A DNA stretch of 8,984 nucleotides from Ekhidna sp. (lineage in GTDB: Bacteria; Bacteroidota; Bacteroidia; Cytophagales; Cyclobacteriaceae): positions 1 through 8,984 of the forward strand of contig JAPPDO010000108.1 of the NCBI GenBank assembly GCA_028821635.1. Reading direction: 5' to 3'. The position numbers were made by a program, and so were the translations under genes. The first letter of the stretch is position 1. Each line of letters begins with the position of its first letter. Of the stretch, positions 7,079 through 8,984 are shown in pieces. The notes below the pieces were generated by a model, which saw only the letters and a list, made by a program, of their open reading frames with translations, was not told where the DNA came from and searched no databases.

Positions 7079-8146
7079 ATGAACAAAAGAAAACTACTAC
7101 AATTAGCCTTTGCCGCATTGATGCTCTTCGGCTTTAAAACACAGGCTCAATTAACATTGGAGCATTCGTTTAGTGGTTCCAACTACCATCCAGTAACGAA
7201 ATATGGCACTACTAAAGGAGTCGGAACCGTTTCGGGAAAGGTCATAAAACACATGATCGTTATTGAAGGTATAGACTCTGTTAAAATTTATAACTTAGAT
7301 TTTTCACTTTACAAAGAATTTTCTGTTTCAGGGATCTCATCTCTCTCAAATATTAGCAGATTCACTGCACATAATGCTTCCACGCATGCATATAATAATG
7401 ATGACCTAATTGAATTTGAGATAGGTTTTGTTGACATTGTCGATAATGGTAACCTTGTCAATTATCAATACGAGAGATATCTAATGAACGAGAACGGAGA
7501 TGTCCTTCAACGTTTACCAGTATTAGCAAATCTTACTAACTTTGGGACTTATGAGTTACAAAATGAGCTTTTCACTGTGCGGGGGGAATTTTCAGATTCA
7601 GGTTTTTCAGGTTTTAAGATATACTCATTAGGAGGAGAATCACCTCTGTCTTTAGAGTCAGCCATAGCCCAATTAGATACTGACCTAAGTGCGGAAATAG
7701 ATGAGTTACGCAAAGAAATCAAGGTATTGGAGGATAGTTTAAGTGCGGACATCACTGAATTAGACACTGATTTAACCAAAGACATAGATGAGTTGGACAC
7801 TGACCTAAGTGGAGTTGATGATGTTTTAACAAAAAGGTTGGATTCTTTGATAGCAGTGGTCACAAACCTGAAAGACCCCCCGCTAAGCACTCCGAACCAG
7901 CAAACCCAAGCCCTTAGCGGTGCATACCCTTACCCAAATCCGGCAAGCCGGTTGGTCAGTTTGCCTTTCCGGTTCTCTTCGGGTAATGACGTTATCAGCA
8001 TACATGACAGTGAGGGAAGGCTCATAGAATCAAAGATGGTAGCTCCGTCTTCCAAAAGTATAGAACTCGATGTCTCGGGGTATAAGGAAGGCATTTATCT
8101 GTACAAGTACAATGGCGTATCAAACAAATTTGTGGTTATTCATTAA
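7079..8146 (+). CDS. T9SS-exported surface protein with coiled-coil stalk and type A sorting domain
   Basis: The product is a 355-residue exported protein. Residues 1-24 form a Sec signal peptide: basic MNKRK, hydrophobic LLQLAFAALMLFGF, and TQAQ before the likely cleavage site. Residues 25 to about 185 are beta-rich with phrases such as VKIYNLDFSLYKEF (68-81), DDLIEFEIGF and MNENGDVLQ. These recall the repeated 'KIYN.D.SLYK' extracellular modules often seen in T9SS cargo. Residues about 192-265 form a heptad/hendecad coiled coil. Residues 282-355 are a T9SS type A C-terminal domain: YPNPAS, ISIHDSEGRLI, LDVSGYKEGIYLYKY, then KFVVIH, ending at the stop as expected. After crossing the outer membrane the domain is normally removed by the sortase and the protein is anchored or released. 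No enzymatic motif is visible; a structural or binding role is inferred. The ATG is supported by the signal peptide and the adjacent promoter. Confidence 0.92.
   Translation: MNKRKLLQLAFAALMLFGFKTQAQLTLEHSFSGSNYHPVTKYGTTKGVGTVSGKVIKHMIVIEGIDSVKIYNLDFSLYKEFSVSGISSLSNISRFTAHNASTHAYNNDDLIEFEIGFVDIVDNGNLVNYQYERYLMNENGDVLQRLPVLANLTNFGTYELQNELFTVRGEFSDSGFSGFKIYSLGGESPLSLESAIAQLDTDLSAEIDELRKEIKVLEDSLSADITELDTDLTKDIDELDTDLSGVDDVLTKRLDSLIAVVTNLKDPPLSTPNQQTQALSGAYPYPNPASRLVSLPFRFSSGNDVISIHDSEGRLIESKMVAPSSKSIELDVSGYKEGIYLYKYNGVSNKFVVIH
7673..7858 (+). repeat. In-gene hendecad repeats encoding a coiled-coil stalk
   Basis: The encoded protein repeats an 11-residue unit of the form LDTDLxxxIDE. Units start at Leu199, Leu210, Leu221, Leu228, Leu239 and Leu250, giving steps of 11, 11, 7, 11 and 11. 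The most similar copies are LDTDLSAEIDE (199-209), LDTDLTKDIDE (228-238) and LDTDLSGVDDV (239-249). The DNA repeats too, for example GACACTGA...TTAA and GACACTGACCTAAGTG, so unit duplication is likely. An 11-residue period suits a slightly right-handed or straight coiled coil. Confidence 0.75.
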
Positions 8147-8182
8147 CCTTATTTCATGGTTTTCCTCTCTATCTACTCTTCT

Positions 8183-8205
8183 AGGTGTAGTTTATAACTA
8201 CACCT
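8183..8205 (+). terminator. Strong 10-bp hairpin after the T9SS protein gene, probable terminator
   Basis: Arms AGGTGTAGTT (8183-8192) and AACTACACCT (8196-8205) are perfectly complementary around a 3-nt TAT loop, 37 nt after the stop codon. The sequence after it (TAATAT) is AT-rich but is not a true T-run. This is therefore an incomplete intrinsic terminator, or an mRNA 3'-end stabiliser. Its symmetry would let it work in either direction. Confidence 0.5.
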
Positions 8206-8256
8206 TAATATCCTACTTCATCTATCTACTTGCCAAAAAAGTAACGGAATATATTA

Positions 8257-8279
8257 AAGCGTAGATATAATCTATGCTT
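8257..8279 (+). repeat. Second 10-bp hairpin with the same geometry
   Basis: Arms AAGCGTAGAT (8257-8266) and ATCTATGCTT (8270-8279) pair over all ten positions with one G-U wobble, around a 3-nt ATA loop. It has the same total length, arm length and loop size as the hairpin at 8183-8205, and shares GTAG in the left arm. It sits exactly at the point where the downstream gene relic starts. It could be a terminator, a REP-like element or a junction scar. Confidence 0.45.
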
Positions 8280-8481
8280 AAGTTAGGGGGAAATCCAATT
8301 ATTGAGAAGGCCATGGATTTACACAACAACGATGTAGGTAAGGGGTGAATATATCAGACTATTATCTAAAAATTTAACAGGCCATTATTACAATACAGGA
8401 ATACTTGCTTCGCTTATTAATCTAAAAAATAATGGAGGACTTAGAAAAATTCAATATGGAGGTCTTGTTCCGACCCCTTAG
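8280..8481 (+). pseudogene. 5'-truncated, frameshifted relic resembling the DUF6973 / polymorphic-toxin C-terminal family
   Basis: Two adjoining frames read as one protein. The first ends NPIIEKAMDLHNNDVGKG at a TGA (8346-8348). Shifting by one base at the run GGGG (8342-8345) restores EYIRLLSKNLTGHYYN..., which ends LKNNGGLRKIQYGGLVPTP at TAG (8479-8481). The MDLHNNxVG motif and a C-terminus of the form 'NG.L......LVPT' are, as I recall them, features of DUF6973 domains. These occur as stand-alone proteins and as C-terminal tips of large secreted or RHS-like proteins. Nothing upstream of about 8280 continues the protein in any frame, so the N-terminal part, including the expected FRHA and HE motifs, is missing. 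The in-frame ATG at 8274 lies in a hairpin arm and is probably not a start. Loss of function is nearly certain if the sequence is correct. The family name is moderately sure. Confidence 0.6.
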
Positions 8482-8884
8482 TTTACTTTTTGTTGTATTT
8501 GCTATTTCATGTTCTGAGAAGCCAAGAAAAATTGGTATAGAAAACTTTATAAACGAAGATAAATTGAATCTATGCTTAACTCCGGATTGGGACTCTGCTA
8601 TAGTAGTAATGCCATACATGAGGGAGGAGATATGGAATAAATACAGATATAGAATAGTAAACTTGAGAACGATAAAATCAGAGTTAGAAGTAATGGAGAG
8701 TGTTGATTGGAAATATTTTCTTGTATTTATTAAAGATGAGAGTGTTACTTCATACATAGAGGTTCCAATAGAAATACTTTATATTAATGCATCAGATGGC
8801 TTCCATCTGCACCCATTCATCTATAGAAAGGATTGTGAGTTCATTATTAAGGATACCAAAATAATAGTTTCTAACAATAAGTAA
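8456..8884 (+). CDS. Small predicted lipoprotein of unknown function
   Basis: The product is 142 residues. A signal peptide MEVLFRPLSLLFVVFAISC has a hydrophobic core and a lipobox-like A-I-S-Cys19, followed by SEKPRK, so lipidation and membrane anchoring are likely. The mature part of about 124 residues has PDWDSAIVVMPY, a middle helix, WKYFLVFIKDESVTSYIEVP, and ends in alternating strands (CEFIIKDTKIIV). This pattern (WD...PY, then FIK...V.SY.E.P) is reminiscent of uncharacterised small bacterial lipoproteins; no function is known to me. An upstream ATG at 8432 would add acidic MEDLEKFN ahead of the signal peptide, which is unfavourable. That segment also coincides with the C-terminal codons of the preceding relic, so 8456 is preferred. 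The gene overlaps the relic by 26 bp, typical of coupled partners such as toxin-immunity pairs, but immunity function is only a guess. Confidence 0.7.
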   Translation: MEVLFRPLSLLFVVFAISCSEKPRKIGIENFINEDKLNLCLTPDWDSAIVVMPYMREEIWNKYRYRIVNLRTIKSELEVMESVDWKYFLVFIKDESVTSYIEVPIEILYINASDGFHLHPFIYRKDCEFIIKDTKIIVSNNK

Positions 8885-8907
8885 ATGTGAATGCGCATAC
8901 ATTTTTT
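8883..8907 (+). terminator. Weak terminator after the lipoprotein gene
   Basis: AAATGT (8883-8888) can pair with ACATTT (8899-8904), with the inner palindrome ATGCGCAT (8891-8898) extending the stem past a two-base bulge. A run of six T (8902-8907) follows or overlaps the right arm. The stem is AT-rich and weak, but its position directly after the stop codon and the T-run fit an intrinsic terminator. Confidence 0.4.
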
Positions 8908-8984
8908 CATGGAAACTGTTAAAACCAAAGGGTATTAATTAGAGTAGACGTATATGAAAGGTACTCTCTTTCGGGCTTGGTTTG
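8908..8984. other. Window-end stretch with no convincing gene
   Basis: An ATG at 8954 opens a frame (MKGTLFRAWF) that runs off the edge. It has no recognisable promoter box or family similarity, so it cannot be called. Nothing else ordered is visible in either strand. Confidence 0.2.

Noticed and set aside
7549..7890. 113-codon minus-strand ORF
   Set aside because: It is an antisense reflection of the repetitive coiled-coil coding region; the apparent serine repeats simply mirror the plus-strand units.
8070..8264. 64-codon plus-strand ORF with a hydrophobic, membrane-like translation
   Set aside because: It overlaps the conserved T9SS sorting domain in another frame and runs through the 8183-8205 hairpin. 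Its hydrophobicity follows from T-rich DNA, and it has no start signal.
8274..8348. Short ORF starting at ATG 8274 as an intact 24-codon gene
   Set aside because: The ATG lies in a hairpin arm. The codons match the interior of a larger family and stop at a frameshift, so it is part of a relic and not a small gene.
8432..8455. Upstream ATG (8432) as the lipoprotein start
   Set aside because: It would put several acidic residues ahead of the signal peptide, and the stretch is better explained as the relic's C-terminal codons in another frame.
8422..8757. 111-codon minus-strand ORF
   Set aside because: It is antisense to the lipoprotein gene, which has a coherent signal peptide and lipobox. 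The minus translation is low-complexity Ser/Ile/Phe with no motif.
8954..8984. Possible 5' end of a new plus-strand gene (MKGTLFRAWF)
   Set aside because: Only ten codons are visible, with no promoter box, no ribosome-binding sequence and no recognisable motif.

Overview
The window looks like a chromosomal segment from a member of the Bacteroidota. A secreted protein here ends in a type IX secretion (T9SS) type A C-terminal sorting domain. Several upstream regions carry the phylum-specific promoter pattern TTG/TTTG-N20-TAnnTTTG in place of sigma70 boxes. Leaders are A-rich and lack a Shine-Dalgarno sequence. Genus cannot be fixed from this sequence alone.

Positions 1-5912 (minus strand) hold a two-gene operon for an AddAB-type double-strand-break-processing helicase-nuclease. 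addA (UvrD/RecB-like helicase plus RecB-family nuclease) is followed after 2 bp by addB (degenerate helicase fold plus PD-(D/E)XK nuclease). AddB stops at a TAA whose reading frame stays open to the window edge. The residues on either side read like an uninterrupted AddB C-terminus, and three of the four cysteines expected for the AddB iron-sulphur cluster are missing from the translated product. This suggests a tyrosine-to-stop nonsense mutation or a sequence error.

Positions 5913-6049 are a compact divergent promoter region in which the addAB promoter and a plus-strand promoter overlap. Positions 6050-6916 (plus) encode an AT-richer, stand-alone 288-residue protein. Its C-terminal half looks like an Mrr-type PD-(D/E)XK fold, but the usual catalytic lysine position is a threonine (QVT instead of QxK). 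It is the best candidate here for an undescribed DNA- or defence-related function.

Positions 7079-8146 (plus) encode a T9SS-exported surface protein: signal peptide, beta-rich domain, an 11-residue-repeat coiled-coil stalk, and a type A sorting domain. Its promoter lies so close to the ATG that a leaderless transcript is predicted.

Positions 8147-8984 are eroded accessory DNA. They contain two 23-nt hairpins of the same geometry, a 5'-truncated and frameshifted C-terminal relic of a protein resembling the DUF6973 / polymorphic-toxin-tip family, a small lipoprotein gene that overlaps the relic's end, and a weak terminator. The relic plus lipoprotein resembles the remains of a toxin-immunity type cassette. 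That reading is inference. No tRNA, rRNA, CRISPR array, intact transposase or origin was seen.
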